A stretch of DNA of 64,000 nt, taken from contig NC_063012.1 in the NCBI RefSeq assembly GCF_020509005.1, forward strand, positions 310,001 through 374,000, written 5' to 3'. The notes below the pieces were generated by a model that saw only the letters and a program-made list of their open reading frames with translations, did not search any database and was not told where the DNA came from. How positions within the stretch are numbered: position 1 is the first letter of the stretch; every line of letters begins with the position of its first letter. The position numbers and the translations under genes were made by a program. This document shows, one piece after another, positions 1 to 10,118 of the stretch. This stretch comes from Fulvia fulva (lineage: Eukaryota; Ascomycota; Dothideomycetes; Mycosphaerellales; Mycosphaerellaceae).

Positions 1-1027
1 CGCGGCGGATTTCGATACGAGGAAGATGTACGGTGCGCCTAGTGTATTGACGAGGCGAAGCCATCTTCAGCGGGAATTGTATAGGTTGGCTACGAGTGCT
101 GATCTGGAAGGGAAGCCGGCGAGGATTGTGGAGGGGTTTAAGGTGAGAGAGGTGAGGTATGATGAAGGCGTTGTTGTGGCGGAAGATGGGCGAAGTTTCA
201 CTGGTGATCTGATCATTGGTGCTGACGGCATCAATTCTATCGTGAGAAGTGCAGTCTTATCTGAAGATGCGCAAGGTGACAGAGAAGCTCCTGCCACAAC
301 CCACGATCTGCTGGCGTACATGGCACAGATTCCAGTCACGGCTCTAGAAGGCAATCAAGATATGGCCTTCTTCGCAGACGCGATCAACTCCGCAGGCCTC
401 GCAAACTGGCAAGCACCCGGCGAGGAACCAGGTCCAGTCACGCAGAATAAGCGTCGCATTCTGAGCTACCACATCAGTCCGCGAGAGCTTCAGCTTGTAG
501 GGTACTGTCATGAAGAAGAGTTCGCTGCGCAGTTCGATCAACAGAAAGCAAGCATCCTCAAAGACATCCCAGCCTCTCGCGCGAAAGACGCCTTCCATGA
601 TTTTGCTGAGAGCCTCACAAGCCTGTACGACCACCACAACTCTGGCGACGGCACAGTTGAAGTATGGCGCATCCGCGACGTGGATCCGTTGCCTCGTTGG
701 TCGCAAGGGAAGGTATTGTTGATTGGTGATGCGCCGCATGCGATCGTACCGCATGCAGGGCAGGGTTATAATCTTGCTGTGGAAGATGCAGAGGCTTTGG
801 GTTATCTGCTGCGGAATGATGATGTGCAGAGTGCTATAGAGGACTTTGTCCGGCTAAGGAAGGCGCGATGCGAGGATGTGGCGGTTAGTTCCCGGCATAT
901 GGGAGGGTTGCTTTCGGAGGAGGAGAAGGGGAGGATGGGGAGTTTCGATAGGGCGGCTTTTGGGAGGAGAGTTTATGAATATGCTGGAGCGGAAGCAGCT
1001 TTGGGTGAGACTGAGGGTGCAAATTGA
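1..1027 (+). CDS. FAD-dependent monooxygenase (salicylate hydroxylase-like), 5' partial
   Basis: The open frame runs in from the left edge (frame starts at base 2), so the N-terminal Rossmann GxGxxG segment lies outside the window. The visible part keeps the second FAD signature of the PHBH/salicylate hydroxylase class (DLIIGADGINSIVR, near base 200) and the C-terminal FAD ribityl-binding motif (LLIGDAPHAIVPHAGQGYN, near base 715), followed by the NLAVEDAEAL helix. Family knowledge: such enzymes use NAD(P)H and O2 to hydroxylate small aromatic or polyketide substrates. The substrate cannot be told from this fragment. The frame ends in TGA at 1025-1027. The next gene, TMA22, is convergent 185 bp away. 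Confidence 0.88.
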   Translation, partial: AADFDTRKMYGAPSVLTRRSHLQRELYRLATSADLEGKPARIVEGFKVREVRYDEGVVVAEDGRSFTGDLIIGADGINSIVRSAVLSEDAQGDREAPATTHDLLAYMAQIPVTALEGNQDMAFFADAINSAGLANWQAPGEEPGPVTQNKRRILSYHISPRELQLVGYCHEEEFAAQFDQQKASILKDIPASRAKDAFHDFAESLTSLYDHHNSGDGTVEVWRIRDVDPLPRWSQGKVLLIGDAPHAIVPHAGQGYNLAVEDAEALGYLLRNDDVQSAIEDFVRLRKARCEDVAVSSRHMGGLLSEEEKGRMGSFDRAAFGRRVYEYAGAEAALGETEGAN

Positions 1028-1212
1028 GGAAGCATGAAAGTGGATTGTTTCAGCTTCTTGGCTTAGACAACGCTGCACTATGCTAGAGCACTAAGGCATG
1101 AGTTGCACACCACAGACTATGCAACCCTTCTTCAACTCTTCTATCTCAACTCTTCCATCACAGCTCTTGCGCCTCACGCCTACGCTCAATCAACACTGCT
1201 TCACATCCTCTC

Positions 1213-1903
1213 TCACTGCGGCGGCGGCAATGGCGGCCCAGGCGCCTTCTTCTTCTTGTCCTCAATCTGCTCAATATTGTCCTCCGGAATCTCCTCATGA
1301 TGCTCCTCCAACCACTCCACCACATCATCACTCACATCACCCTGGATCGTGATTTCCTCCCCACCACTCGCCGTCTTGGTCACACTACTACCTGTCGCGA
1401 ACTTCTTTCCAAACTCTTTCGCGGTCTTCTTCAGATCGAGACCAAAGTTTTCAAGGCCTGAGACTTCTGTGACGTATTTACGCTTGTTACGCTCGACGCG
1501 TTTGATGTAGACTTTGGAAGAAGCGCGATCTTCGGCAGCTTTCTTCTCTTGAGCTTCTGCTTTGGCGGCTTTTTTGATTGCGTCCTTTTCGGCTCGTTTC
1601 TGGGCGTCGACGGAGAGGGTCGAGAGGTTGGTGCTGAGGGCTTCGTCGGAGTAGAGTTTCGAGTAGAGCGCGGGCTGGTTCTTTTCGAGCCATTCTTGGC
1701 ATTTCTTGGTGGTGCCGCCGTATTCACAGTACTGTGATAGCTGTGGTTAGTTGTTGCTGTGAGGTAATGCTATGGTGTTTGTGACTGTTGAAGACGAAGA
1801 AGGGCATCGTACCTACTTCTGGTGGGAGCGAGCAGACGCCGCAGTATGTCACGCTCTTGGCTGGCCTGAGGTCGCCTGCTGGGGCGGTAGTTGTGTCTGC
1901 CAT
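1213..1903 (-). CDS. TMA22: Translation machinery-associated protein 22 (DENR homologue)
   Basis: Two exons, 1903-1817 and 1731-1213, with an 85-nt intron (1816-1732, GTAGGT...CACAG, phase 0), give 201 aa. The N-terminus has the DENR-type cysteine cluster (VTYCGVCSLPPE, continued by YCEYGG across the splice). The middle is a Lys/Ala-rich linker. The C-terminus is a SUI1 domain (KVYIKRVERNKRKYVT, then GLDLKKTAKEFGKKFATGSS and SGGEEITIQGD). Length and order match fungal TMA22. Family knowledge: DENR/TMA22 works with MCT-1/TMA20 on 40S subunits in ribosome recycling and reinitiation. The start ATG at 1903 is chosen because it gives the expected N-terminus; upstream in-frame sequence is not conserved in character. 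Confidence 0.95.
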
Positions 1904-2401
1904 TCTGTAGGATATGGCAGAGTTGAAGTAAGGTAATGGTGTGTTGATGTCGTGTGTTTGTCGAAGACGAAATGCCAAAGACCGATTGCGGGGCATGCTG
2001 TGCTGGCCGTGGTGGGGTCATAATGTTGGAGCCTCAGGCACCAGATTCACAAGACAATGTGTAGTCAAGTGAAGGTTCGAGGATATGCATAGATCCAACG
2101 GCATGGACTAATTCGTGATGAAGTGGTAGTCACATTACATATTCACAGGCTTAGGGAAAGAGCATAACCTCGATGATTTTGATCACATGTACTTTCAGCT
2201 ATCCAGCTGGTCCAGTCATTCAAAGGCATTGTGTGCCATCATGCAGTGCGATCCCGCATGTTTCATTATCATCACATGTTCATCGTTCATCTCTCATCTC
2301 GTTCCACGCTTGTATTCTAGACAAGAAAGTGGAAAGTAGCGCACGAGCAAAAATCCAATGGTACCGTCACCCCCTTGGCGACACAAGCAAGCATCCTCTT
2401 C
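1904..2401. other. Intergenic, no gene recognised
   Basis: This is about 500 bp between the TMA22 start and the 3' end of the family A gene. Short open frames here show no recognisable domain. It should contain the TMA22 promoter. Confidence 0.6.
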
Positions 2402-3436
2402 CTAATCCTGCTCCTCGACATCCTCCTCCGCCGGGCCATAGATCATGTCCTGGCCCCGGTGAACATACTTCTTCAAAATTGCGATGCTATCGGCAGTCAT
2501 CCTCCCGCTCTTCTGCAGCTCATAACGGTTGAGCTCCCTGGTCTGAACCTCACAGAAGTGGACAATCATGACCGGGCTGTCGATAGGCTTAGGCTCGAGT
2601 GTCTGAGACATGACTTGCAGAACCGGCATACTCTTGACTTGCTTCTGGTAGTTCTCGCAGTGCTGAGGGCGGAGGTTGAGATACTCCTCAGGGTTACAGT
2701 ACTTGGGATCTTTCTCCGCGAGACCCTTACTCTTGTACGTGTAGACCGGGCACTCGGCGACCTTGTCCCTATGTGCAGCGACGATGACCCAGAAGCGGCC
2801 CTTGTTGTAGAACTCACGTCCGTCGATTTTGACAATGCGCCAGTCTTCCTGACCCTTGAATGGGACATGGGGCTTCAAGTCGTCGCGCCATACGAAGTCG
2901 CCAACCTTCTGATCGGTCAGCTTGACGCCGTACTTGACGGTCTTGGGATCGATGTCAACATCGGGGACGGTCTTCACGCCATTCTGGCCGATGACTTTGT
3001 GGCTACGACCACCACGACCTTGTTGACGACCTGGACCAGTAGCATTGGTCTTGCCGCCATTGCTCAAATCCTTGATGTACTTCTTGGCCTTAGCAGCCAA
3101 GGTGCGTGCTGCCTTGGTCGCGTTCCAGTCCACAGCGATGTTGCTCTTCGTGGCTTCGGCAACTCTTGCTGCCTCCCTGGCTTCTTCCTCCGCCTTAATC
3201 GCAGCTCGGTTCTTCTTGGTATTTGGGCGCTCAAATCCCTCGAGGTTCTCGTTCTCCCTGCCGACAAGAGGTCGCATTGGCTCTCGGAGTGGGACTTCTT
3301 CCTTGACAGGTCTGTTGCTCTGCTCGTCGTCTGCATCCGCGAATACTTTCAACTTCGGCTTGCCTGCAGTGCTGCTCTGCAGTGCACCCGAAGCTCCACC
3401 GTTACGCTTTGCTGGCACCTGATACAAGCCTCCCAT
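2402..3436 (-). CDS. Family A protein 1 (DUF6590-like C-terminal domain), intact
   Basis: Single exon of 344 aa starting at ATG 3436 (MGGLYQVPAKRNGG); the open frame upstream has no further ATG. Residues 1-140 are charged and low in complexity, with a coiled segment (KAEEEAREAARVAEATKS). The C-terminal 190 residues hold the block shared by all four family A copies: KYGVKLTDQKVGDFVW, then RFWVIVAAHRDK, VYTYKSKGL, EEYLNLRP and a final VMIVHFCEV...LNRYEL. The pattern of a beta-rich core followed by PV(Y)TY..KGL resembles the fungal DUF6590 domain; this is inference without a search. No signal peptide or membrane segment is seen. It is divergent from family B copy 1, with 426 bp between start codons. 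Function unknown. Confidence 0.72.
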   Translation of the reverse strand: MGGLYQVPAKRNGGASGALQSSTAGKPKLKVFADADDEQSNRPVKEEVPLREPMRPLVGRENENLEGFERPNTKKNRAAIKAEEEAREAARVAEATKSNIAVDWNATKAARTLAAKAKKYIKDLSNGGKTNATGPGRQQGRGGRSHKVIGQNGVKTVPDVDIDPKTVKYGVKLTDQKVGDFVWRDDLKPHVPFKGQEDWRIVKIDGREFYNKGRFWVIVAAHRDKVAECPVYTYKSKGLAEKDPKYCNPEEYLNLRPQHCENYQKQVKSMPVLQVMSQTLEPKPIDSPVMIVHFCEVQTRELNRYELQKSGRMTADSIAILKKYVHRGQDMIYGPAEEDVEEQD

Positions 3437-3862
3437 CTTGACTATTTTGCGGCTTCGTGCTCCTCGTGCTTCCGACTGGTTGCCAGTCACTGAGAAGACT
3501 GCGCGGCATCGCGAAAGATTCAGGCGATGTGTGATGTGTTGGGGGCAGGTAAAGTAATTCCATCTGTGATGAATGGTCCGTATGAATCTACGTCTCCCTG
3601 TAGCTCGTCGAGGAGCAGGCGAATCGATAAAATGAACAAAGACCGCACATCTTTATCATTTTTGGTGAATACGACAGTGTATTGTGTGGTGTGGTTGGAT
3701 AACACCAAGCCCAGCAAACTTCGTGGTTTATAAGTCATTCGTATGACCGTTGTTCTTCAAGAACATTTGATAGCCCGATCCGTGCATCAATCATCATCTT
3801 CCAGATACCATATCGATCAGCTCACTTGACCGTCCAGAAAGAATCTCCAGCGAGACAAAACC
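3437..3862. promoter_or_regulatory. Bidirectional promoter region of A/B pair 1
   Basis: This 426-bp gap lies between the head-to-head start codons of A1 and B1. A TATA-like TTTATAAG lies near 3727, on the side of the family B gene. Divergent spacing is similar in pairs 3 (483 bp) and 4 (430 bp). No shared operator could be identified by eye. Confidence 0.5.
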
Positions 3863-5328
3863 ATGAAGCTCCACGCTCGTCTCCTCGGAAAGTGCTCCGC
3901 CATTATGGGCACTGTGTTGCGACCTCTACACTGTGTGCGAAGCCACAAGAATGCCAGATCGACTGCCATTAGGAATAGCACTACAGTCCAGTGCCATAGT
4001 CCCTCGGTGGGGTGGACATTAAGGCAACGGCGCCGACCAGGAGTCTTCCGGACAATGCAGCCGGCCAAGTCCTTTTCCAACACCAAGATTATACTGCCAA
4101 CCAAAGCATCGAGGATTGTCGAATGGAAGAAGGTAGCGATGGAGTTCCCGAGGCCGCCAGCGACGTCCAGGGCGAGTTCTTGTTCGACAGCTACGAACCT
4201 GAAGACGTAGTCTCGGAAACAATGCTATATTCTCCCGACGGACACGCTGCAATCTTGCCAGATGCGTCCCTTGCCTTGGGGTTAAGGTGTGTCCTGTTCG
4301 ACCATATCGAGGCAATGAGAATCGAAGCAGAACTCAAGAATGAGCTTGGCATCATGGATCCGAGGTCTGTAGAGGTCCAAGAGGAGATTCAAGCCTTGGA
4401 GTAGAGACTGCTATCCCCCAAGGACCAGAACAAATGCAAGACTATGCTAAGTATATCTCAGTTGGTCGATGAGCAAGCCGTCATCTCCAGGCGTCGAGTT
4501 GAGCTTCATGCACGTCTGCAGAAGGTCTACGAAGACATGCGACCCGGTCAGGTTGTAGTTTTCGAGATGCTCAGGGAAATTCTGTTCCGGGATCATGGAG
4601 ATATCGCAGCCATGGGCATAACAGCAGATCCAGAGGATGCTCATGCCAGCGGGCCAGCAGTTTCCGAGCCTGTCAGCTTAGAAGATCATGAGCCTGATGA
4701 CGAAGTACATCGAGATACCGGCGAGAGTCCGACGAAAGATCAGCAGACGCTGCTCTCCGACCTCGATATATTCTGGAATGAGCTGAACGATGCAGAAGAG
4801 CGCCTCGAGAATCGCGATGAATACTTTTATCGTTTGAAAGCAGACCGTGTGCGGAGAAAAGAAGCTGGTCTGCCCATAGAGACGCCTTCGGAAGTTGACT
4901 TTGTCGAATTGCAGACGACGCAACGCATGACTCGCCGTGTGATTCAAGCAGAATAAGCGTATGCGGCCGCCAAAGCTGCAGTCATCGCAGCCGGCATACA
5001 GCCACCAGGCTCGCATGTCGATTCAGGATTCATTGACGACTCAACCGAAGTTCGCGAACATGAGCTCGCCATGGAGGCTGACATCGTGACCCCTGCTACG
5101 ATGGGAAGGGTCCAAAAGTGGATCCAGAGCCTGCCAGAAGCCGGAATACCATCTAGAGAACTCGAGGCGCTGGTAGACACAGTCAAGCCAGCAGAGGCCC
5201 TCGATGACTGGGATGCCGCGGAAGTTGAGATATGCGATAGTTGGAGTCTGATGGCAGACGGCGCCCGCAGACGCAGAATTGACAAGTGGAGAGCACTGTC
5301 GTCTGCAGTAGATGTTCCTGCGATTTGA
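3863..5328 (+). pseudogene. Family B coiled-coil protein 1, broken
   Basis: Homologous over its length to the intact 475-aa copy at 16002. The N-terminus (MKLHARLLGKC) is in a different frame from the body, which is readable from about 4012, so at least one frameshift lies between. The body has TAG at 4402-4404 and TAA at 4954-4956. The second falls exactly where the intact copy has Gln in IQAEQE (CAA to TAA). After the stops the family signature continues: AAGIQPPGSHVDSGF, then DSWSLMADGARRRRIDKWR near the end. The middle is acidic and helical (QLVDEQAVISRRRVELHARL). The good preservation of the frame between lesions suggests recent loss. If the stops were bypassed the product would be about 480 aa. 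Confidence 0.8.
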
Positions 5329-6109
5329 GTGTTCGGGACTGGAACAAGTCAGCATGTCAAAGGGTGTGTGTAGTATCTGGATATAGGATCTTTCGATTGT
5401 CTGTGTAGTTAGGTACGAGGTCATAAGTACTGAATCTCTTCGAAGTGGAAAGACAGCCACACATTTCTGATACCACGGCGTGCAGTGGTGTGAGACATGA
5501 TGTTGCCATGCGAGGACAAACATCTAGTCTGCATACGGCTCTTACGTGAAATGCTCCATCCCTAGAATTCTCTGCCTGTTGACAGCCGACGAGTTCGATG
5601 CCAGCGAAGCATGATCGCACGATGCCGTTTGATGGAGGACTTGCCTCTCCGAGATACACGTTGTTGACTGTGACGAGATGCAATTTGTTGATGATGATGG
5701 AGACGCGATGGGAACTTGTGAGCTGGGGGAAGTCAGATCACTGGAGACTCCCGACTGTCCGCATACGGAATAGCGCAGATACGGGTCTGGGCCGGGAGGT
5801 TTGAACAATTTACAGTGTTGGGTGAACATGTTCGAAAGGCATCGCCTTTGGGTACAGGTCAAACGCATGAAATGGAGAAGGAAGCCGAATTCCACATGAT
5901 CGTGCATTTTGGGTTGTCAAATACTGACAACCCATGTCTAGCTCACCGCTGAGCCCTTGCGGAACGAGCGAAAACATGTATCCAACCTCCTGCGACCTTC
6001 GTTATGCCCAGGCCAAGTAAAGAAGCATGTTGATGTCCAAAGTCATCCTCCAGACGCTGAGCGACCAGGAGCAGTTCGCAACACCCTAGCTCTTCCTGCG
6101 ATCACGATC
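5329..6109. other. Intergenic between convergent B1 and A2
   Basis: This is 780 bp with only unconvincing short frames on both strands. It contains the 3' flanks of the two convergent damaged genes. No RNA gene or repeat was recognised. Confidence 0.5.
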
Positions 6110-6120
6110 CTACTCATCCT

Positions 6121-6130
6121 GTTCGGGAAC
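6121..6130. repeat. Target-site duplication, left copy
   Basis: GTTCGGGAAC directly abuts the left terminal inverted repeat and is repeated exactly at 11919-11928. Confidence 0.85.
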
Positions 6131-6255
6131 CGGTGAATTACTCCGACAGGGACAATTATGTCAAGAATTACTACGACAGGGACCATTATGTATTTCTTAC
6201 TCCGACAGGGACCTGCACGGTATCCATATTACTGCCACAGGAACCATTATTGCCA
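6131..6255 (+). repeat. Left terminal inverted repeat with four 31-bp subrepeats
   Basis: It starts CGGTGAATTACTCCGACAGG. Within it the core TTACTCCGACAGGGAC recurs four times (two exact, two variant) about every 30-31 bp. Such arrays are typical transposase-binding sites. It matches the reverse complement of 11794-11918, with differences that are all transitions. Confidence 0.88.
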
Positions 6256-6277
6256 CATCGTCGCATTCTCACCCCAA

Positions 6278-6327
6278 CCTATTTAACCTGCTCTCCCATT
6301 CCAGTAGAGCACGTTAAATAAGTTAGG
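6278..6327. repeat. Foldback repeat just inside the left TIR
   Basis: An imperfect palindrome with arms CCTATTTAACCTGCTC and GAGCACGTTAAATAAG around a 13-nt loop. It has the same core (AACCTGCTC / GAGCAGGTT) as the three foldbacks near the right end of the element. Confidence 0.65.
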
Positions 6328-6374
6328 GCAAGGCTAGAAACGTATGGCCTTGTGAAGGCGAATGATCGTGAGCT

Positions 6375-6660
6375 ACTGAGCTATAAGCAGGTTAATCGTG
6401 GAGGTGAATGGACGAGAGGTACGAGCAGCGCGAGCAGGTTAATCGTGGAGGTGAATGCACGAGAGGCACGAGCAGGGCAATGAGACGATGCGAGCAGGTT
6501 AATCGTGGAGATGAATGTACGCGAGGCACGAGCAGCGCGAGCAGGTTAATTCAGCAGAGGTGAATGAACGAGAGGCACGAGCAGGGCAATGAGACGATGC
6601 GAGCAGGTTAATAAGACAATACGAGCAGGTTAATGACACAATGAGAGCAGGTTAATGAGA
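6375..6660 (+). repeat. Subterminal array of GAGCAGGTTAAT repeats
   Basis: GAGCAGGTTAAT or a near variant occurs at least seven times, separated by variable units such as GGTGAATG..ACGAGAGG and GGCAATGAGACGATGC. This is a decayed tandem array between the left TIR and the first internal gene. Confidence 0.75.
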
Positions 6661-6689
6661 CGATACGCGGCTAAGAGAGTTCATTCGAG

Positions 6690-7608
6690 CAGAGCAGAGA
6701 CAGACAGACACACCCTAAAGCTAATCACAATCCTTGCCTTAGTAGAGGCACTAGGCACACCGATTCATAGCGTCGACGCGAACGCCGACAGCAGAACGAC
6801 TAGCCACAGAGTAACGCCAGCACCTATCACTCGTGTCACCCTCGGCGACACGGCCAACACAGCGACGGCATAGTGTTGGGCGAGCTTCACGAAGCTTAGG
6901 GCGCTCTATAATGTTGCCGACGTGCGTAGCTTCACGAAGCTCGCTAGCAGCGTTCTTATTAAGATAAGCATTCAGCTCGTAAGCTGCCCACTTCGCAGCA
7001 GACTACGACTACTACTTGCTAGCGACCACAGGTCGCCTACGAGTGACTTTCGTCGTACCCGTAGGACGACCTCTCTTCTTCTTAGGAGCAGGCAGCGGTG
7101 CGCTAAGACATGTCAGCTTCGAGGTCGTGAAGGGTTGAGAGAACGACAAGCTTGCTTGTCGTGTTCGAGGCTGAGGAGTGAGACTTACGCAGAGGAGGGA
7201 CTAGCCGTGTCGTCTTCGTCGTCGTCGTCGTTAGTACTAGCAATATGTCAGATCGTTGCTCGATGCTCAACGTGAAGTGTCTTGATCAAAGCCGAGGACA
7301 TGATTTAACATATATGTTGTGGCCGGAGCCCATGTCGAAGTCGCCGCCGCCGACTTTATCGTCGTCGTTGTCGTCGTTAGGTGTGCTAGAAACATGTCAG
7401 ATCGTTGCTCGATGCTCAACGTGAGGTGAGTGCCTTGACCAAGATCAATCAAGACACGAGTCTGACTTACATGTTCTGGCCGGAGCCACCGACCATGTCG
7501 TCGTCGTCGTCATTGTTGCTAGCAGCATGTTAGATCAATGCCGAATGCACAATGCGAAGCAGCTCGACATACAATTGCTGGCCGCCAGCGGTCCAGTCGT
7601 CGTCGTCT
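6690..7608 (-). pseudogene. Transposon gene remnant: repeated Asp-rich mini-exons and an AT-hook
   Basis: On the reverse strand, three or four diverged units of about 110-140 bp each contain a short exon-like piece coding poly-Asp followed by a Gly-rich tail (for example DDDDMVGGSGQNM and DDDDWTAGGQQL). They end in splice-donor-like GTAAGT or GTATGT and are preceded by AG. The last unit leads via GTAAGT...CTTAG into PKKKRGRPTGTTKVTRRRP, a canonical AT-hook (RGRP), then a Cys-containing tail (LCRRCVG...CWR). Most in-frame stops are TAG or TAA where a Gln codon would fit. The exon structure is inferred from sequence only. Probably a DNA-binding protein of the element; exact limits are uncertain. 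Confidence 0.5.
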
Positions 7609-7630
7609 CTGCATACAGTTAGTCTCGTGT

Positions 7631-7678
7631 CGCAGAGCTTGCATCGCAGAGCTTGCATCGCAGAGCTTGCATCGCAGA
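7631..7678 (+). repeat. Three 14-bp tandem repeats
   Basis: The unit CGCAGAGCTTGCAT occurs three times in tandem, with a partial fourth, inside the transposon. Confidence 0.85.
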
Positions 7679-7808
7679 AAGCAGCCGGCGCAACAGCGTA
7701 AACGGCCAACACCTTCGACACAAGGAAAGCAGCCACCCACACGGTCAAAAAAAAGCCAGGAAGACACAGGATTCATCTACGCGATTAGGAGAACAGCCTC
7801 AAAAAAGA

Positions 7809-9269
7809 ATGGACCAAATCGAGCCAGAAACACAGCCACAACAGCCGTCGACGAAAGTCGCCGATTTGCAAGCTACTCCGGCTGCTTCGACACCCGCACC
7901 GGCTGCACTAATCGCTGCTGTTACGCCTGCGCCGTCTGCTACGCCTACGGCGGCTGCTATTCGAGAGCCTATCCGCGTGAAGACAACACTCACGTTTATG
8001 AGCAAGGAGCTACCGGCACCAACGCGTGTATTCAATGGCGACCCCCTCCAGATCCAGCAGCTGTTCGACAGCAATAAGAAGATAGTGCGGAAGTACGCCC
8101 AAGCTAAGGGTATGCACTATCACATACAAGATCGTAGTGGCAAGCTTATAGCGCAACGGCACGGTTAGAAGGAACAGCAAGACGACTTCCCTCTTGATGA
8201 TATAGACGACTGGCACGAACACCTCCTTCCACTGCTTCCGGTGTATACGAAGCACACTGTCACTATTCAGATTATAGAGAAGTGGAACAACCAGGCTCTC
8301 CACGACTTGCTGTCCTCGCCGCCATTGTTTAGCAACGAGAGCTTCGAGGAGTCCTCACCACCTGCTTTATAGCTTCCGAATAAGAAGAAGAGCACGAAGG
8401 CTAATATGGCTATCGTTAACCAGTTTGAGACCACAACGCAGATGCGTAACGACTATCAGAAGCTACTCACGCTCTACAAGTGTAGCGACCGGCAGTGCAA
8501 CAATAAGAAGCGTGCTAGTACCGGCCATATCGGCTGTCTTGTTGAAGGTGGCAAGCACTACGCCGTGCTCGGTGGACATATACGAGACTAGTACGCCCGA
8601 GTGAAGGAAGCCTATAACGACAACAAGCCTAATGCTGCCGCTGTCATCATGTAGCAGCTGCTACTTGATATTGCTAAGCAGGTGAGGGAGATGCATAAGA
8701 TGGCCTTATTGAAGCAGAATAAGGGCAGCAAGAACAACGAGCCTGATACACCGACACCTGTCGCTACACTAGTGAATATTGCACCGGTGGCTACGGCACT
8801 AGTAGCACTAATAGCACCACTTCACATGCCATTCGGTTATAGCGGTTATCCACCCCCTAGCTACGCACCACCTCTACCGTATAGATACGGTGCTTATCCT
8901 CCACCTCCGTAGTGGCCATATTAGCAGTAACCGCCGTATCTACCGGTTTAGCAACAGGACCGCTCTTCACCTGCACCACCCTTATTGAAGGCTATTCTCA
9001 ACGATAGAGCGCAAGTTGCAAGCTTCTGTAACTGGTTGCGGCTACGCTACGCTGATATAGGCGCGGCTATCTAACAGGCCAGTGCGAAGCTACGAGATAG
9101 ATACTGGACTCTACGGCTTATAAAGAAGGAGCCTGACAGTGTGTTAGCAGAAGCAATACCACAACTTGGAGTACGCCGTCAAGTTATGAAGGACCTGCCG
9201 ACATATATTGCTAGCAAAGAGAGTGGTGAGATAAGTGACTGTATAGACGACAGCGACCTCTTTATATAA
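7809..9269 (+). pseudogene. Transposon-borne unknown protein with nine in-frame stops
   Basis: A single reading frame of about 486 codons stays coherent from MDQIEPETQPQQ to a terminal TAA at 9267. It is interrupted only by stops, at 8166, 8370, 8589, 8652, 8910, 8922, 8928, 8949 and 9072. Seven are TAG and two TAA, mostly in Gln-rich context (for example CAG TAA CCG and TAG CAA CAG), and no frameshift is needed. The N-terminus is Pro/Ala/Thr-rich, the middle has CSDRQCNNKK and helical segments, and a Pro/Tyr-rich stretch (SGYPPPSYAPPLPYRYGAY) precedes a helical C-terminus. No known domain was recognised. CAG/CAA to TAG/TAA is what C-to-T change at CpA produces. Confidence 0.6.
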
Positions 9270-9737
9270 AAGTCGCGGAAACTCGGGTCCTGCTGGACGA
9301 AATGCGTCCCGCATGCGCTTGGGACGATATCGAAAAACTTTGGGCTTCGCATATCACAACCACAACACATATAAACAAGCGGTTTGTAGGAGGTTGTTGA
9401 GCATTGTCGAAATATATAGACGGCGTATGCAGTATATTTTTAATAGTGTTGTGGATGCACCTCACTGTCGCTGCCAGCTAGAGGTGGTTTTTGAGGGCCA
9501 TACTCGAAGCATAGCTGGCCGCAGCATCGCAGTCGGACCGATACTCGGAAGCAGCCGAGACTAGCGCCGGGGAAAAGTCCCAATGTTGCACCCTTGACAA
9601 CACACACTCACGCACATTTCTTTGTTATATATACTTTCCTAGCTGTGGAATCAGGCCTGTCGGTATATCACAAAAATGGAATCGCGTCAATCGGTGCAGT
9701 GGCTGTGATGTTGTTAGGTCGACTGCAAAGTTCCCGG

Positions 9738-9786
9738 CCAGCCCAGCTTTTGAGCTTCGCCTGCGAAGCTCAGCAGCTCGGGCTGG
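9738..9786. repeat. Nested hairpin inside the transposon
   Basis: Outer arms CCAGCCCAGCT and AGCTCGGGCTGG enclose a perfect inner stem GAGCTTCG-CCTG-CGAAGCTC. It sits in a 0.85-kb part of the element (9270-10118) where no gene was recognised. Confidence 0.6.
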
Positions 9787-10118
9787 CAGGATTTTTTACA
9801 CCAATTGCGACAACAACATGAATATTGCACCGATTGACACGATTCTTTTTGCAGACTCTACCGATGATGCTACTTTGGACATTGGGAAAAAGAAATACAT
9901 GAAAACACGCGTTGTAGATAGCAACACTGTGCAAGCTGTTTTGCGGCTTTCCGCAGCGGGCTTATAAGCTTGGCACGGCGACATCCGTCCCAGTCTGGCA
10001 GCATTGGGACCAGAAACATCGCAGCAGGAAGGCAGCAACACCACGACAGTGAGGTAGATACACATTGTCCTATGTTATAGAGCAGACTCGTAGCTACATT
10101 TTCCGCCCCTATAGATCT

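Noticed and set aside
2375..3493. A 372-codon frame on the plus strand
   Set aside because: It is the antisense of family A copy 1, whose minus-strand frame carries the conserved family blocks.
6375..6660. CRISPR-like repeated array
   Set aside because: Repeat units and spacers vary in length and spacers themselves are repeated; the host is a fungus and the array lies inside a transposon.
6690..9269. Stop codon reassignment (TAG/TAA read as Gln)
   Set aside because: Normal CAG and CAA codons are frequent in the same frames, TAG also replaces Trp in the transposase, and neighbouring genes end normally. C-to-T decay explains it more simply.
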